Source: Anaerolineales bacterium (GTDB lineage Bacteria > Chloroflexota > Anaerolineae > Anaerolineales > Villigracilaceae). Taken from it: DNA of 31,918 bases. The notes beneath the pieces were generated by a model, which made no database searches, was not told where the DNA came from, and saw nothing but the letters and a program-made list of their open reading frames with translations. The stretch's first letter is position 1. Every line of letters begins with the position of its first letter. The DNA is taken from the NCBI GenBank assembly GCA_016928525.1, contig JAFGKO010000316.1, positions 1 through 31,918 on the forward strand. Direction: 5' to 3'. The translations under genes and the position numbers were made by a program. This document shows positions 31,583 to 31,918 of the stretch, piece after piece.

Positions 31583-31611
31583 CCCTTGCGAAGGTTCCGA
31601 ACCTTCGCAAG
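31583..31611. repeat. 29-nt palindrome in the T-box Stem III position
   Basis: CCTTGCGAAGGTTC and its exact complement flank a single central base. It sits between the Stem II pseudoknot and the antiterminator. It has the look of a dispersed palindromic repeat that now serves as Stem III. Confidence 0.65.
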
Positions 31612-31825
31612 GATGCCAGATGGCTCCTCATTCGCGGCCTCTAACGGGGCCAGTCGTTCATCTTACTCGCTGAAAGCTGACTGCTAACAGCTTTGGGATT
31701 TCCGCTCGCGGGTGGTTTTCATCGGGGTTTGCCGGAGCAGGCTCTCAACCATTGGCCTTGCTCTCTCTGTCGGCTCACGGACCGCTTACTCGTCCCGGTC
31801 ATCGCGTTTGGATATAAGTTGTCAT

Positions 31826-31831
31826 ATTATA
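31826..31831 (-). promoter_or_regulatory. Possible -10 of the thrS leader
   Basis: Perfect TATAAT on the minus strand, about 17-20 nt upstream of the first T-box bases. No matching -35 at a normal distance; TTGAGA lies only 10 nt upstream. Confidence 0.5.
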
Positions 31832-31918
31832 AGCCAGCAATTCTCAATATGGGAGAAGTAGGGATGTCAGCAGGCGAAAAGGGGAAACGGGGCTTGGCAA
31901 AATGAGCCACCAGAATTC
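31832..31918. other. Window edge, nothing recognised
   Basis: No gene or structured element seen upstream of the thrS leader promoter within the window. Confidence 0.4.

Larger units (their letters stand above)
31511..31815 (-). promoter_or_regulatory. T-box riboswitch, threonine (specifier ACC)
   Basis: Minus-strand leader RNA sensing uncharged tRNA-Thr. In order: Stem I base with GACGAGTA (near 31789-31796), AGAGAG and GGTTGAGAGCC distal-loop motifs, and a specifier loop GATGAAA-ACC-A whose ACC (31714-31716) is a Thr codon. Then a Stem II / IIA-B region with AGTAAGATGAACG and GGCCCCGTTAGAGGCC, a palindromic hairpin in the Stem III position (31583-31611), the T-box core TGGAACCGCG (31555-31564), and the terminator. 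Unbound (uncharged) tRNA ends pair with the T-box bulge and allow read-through into thrS. Confidence 0.95.

Noticed and set aside
31693..31905. Plus-strand ORF of 70 codons over the T-box
   Set aside because: Lies on the complement of conserved riboswitch elements; no ribosome site, no similarity.
1..31918. tRNA, rRNA, CRISPR array, insertion sequence or prophage
   Set aside because: No repeat-spacer pattern, transposase-like ORF, integrase or tRNA-like cloverleaf was found by reading; a dedicated RNA search was not possible.
31913..31918. GAATTC at the right end as a cloning junction
   Set aside because: A 6-nt site at the edge can be chance; the left end shows no matching site.

Overview
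The window looks like a piece of an Anaerolineae-type Chloroflexota (Chloroflexi) chromosome. The evidence is the gene content and style, not a database match. Many secreted proteins have a lipobox or single membrane anchor followed by a long Thr/Pro ('TPTPT') linker. Five carry NBR1-type four-tryptophan (FW) Ig-like domains. GroES-GroEL is under a perfect CIRCE operator, and thrS is controlled by a T-box. Coding density is high, with no phage, transposase, CRISPR, tRNA or rRNA visible.

Layout. 1-233: no gene recognised. 234-6454 (minus): queG preceded by five tandem paralogous FW-domain lipoproteins (called L1-L5 here, counting up the window). L2-L1-queG read as one operon; L3, L4 and L5 each have their own terminator or palindrome. 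6760-12005 (minus): a complete BMP-family nucleoside-type ABC importer (lipoprotein, double ATPase, two permeases), followed upstream by a divergent second BMP lipoprotein (12230-13252). 13355-15417 (minus): an MFS transporter and trmD. 15501-18229 (plus): two overlapping membrane-anchored TPR proteins. 18265-20334: promoter, CIRCE, groES, groEL. 20410-22089 (plus): a parvulin-type lipoprotein foldase and a membrane-anchored protein of unknown function. 22208-23125 (minus): branched-chain aminotransferase. 23308-24541 (plus): two overlapping ArsR-HTH/DUF2087 regulators. 24581-25287 (minus): Phd-type antitoxin and PIN toxin. 25324-28000 (minus): DUF711 protein, SpoU-type RNA methylase, macrodomain protein. 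28064-31388 (minus): thrS, infC, rpmI, rplT.

The most interesting region is the thrS leader (31389-31820). A canonical T-box with an ACC (Thr) specifier and a terminator is followed, before thrS, by a short ORF with a perfect AGGAGG site. It encodes MKTTTPRRPGGCVPLSSGTA, with three consecutive Thr codons near its start, and it lies over mutually exclusive hairpins. This suggests a second threonine-sensing layer in series with the T-box. Other notable points are an apparent ATC start codon for infC, an intrinsic terminator between infC and rpmI, a possible class of leaderless genes with -10 elements 6-7 nt before ATG (trmD, the first TPR gene, the parvulin gene, perhaps the macrodomain gene), and the five-gene FW lipoprotein array with a shared Ala-rich motif next to the lipid anchor.

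All starts were chosen by eye from Shine-Dalgarno sites and family lengths. Several genes have longer in-frame extensions that I rejected.
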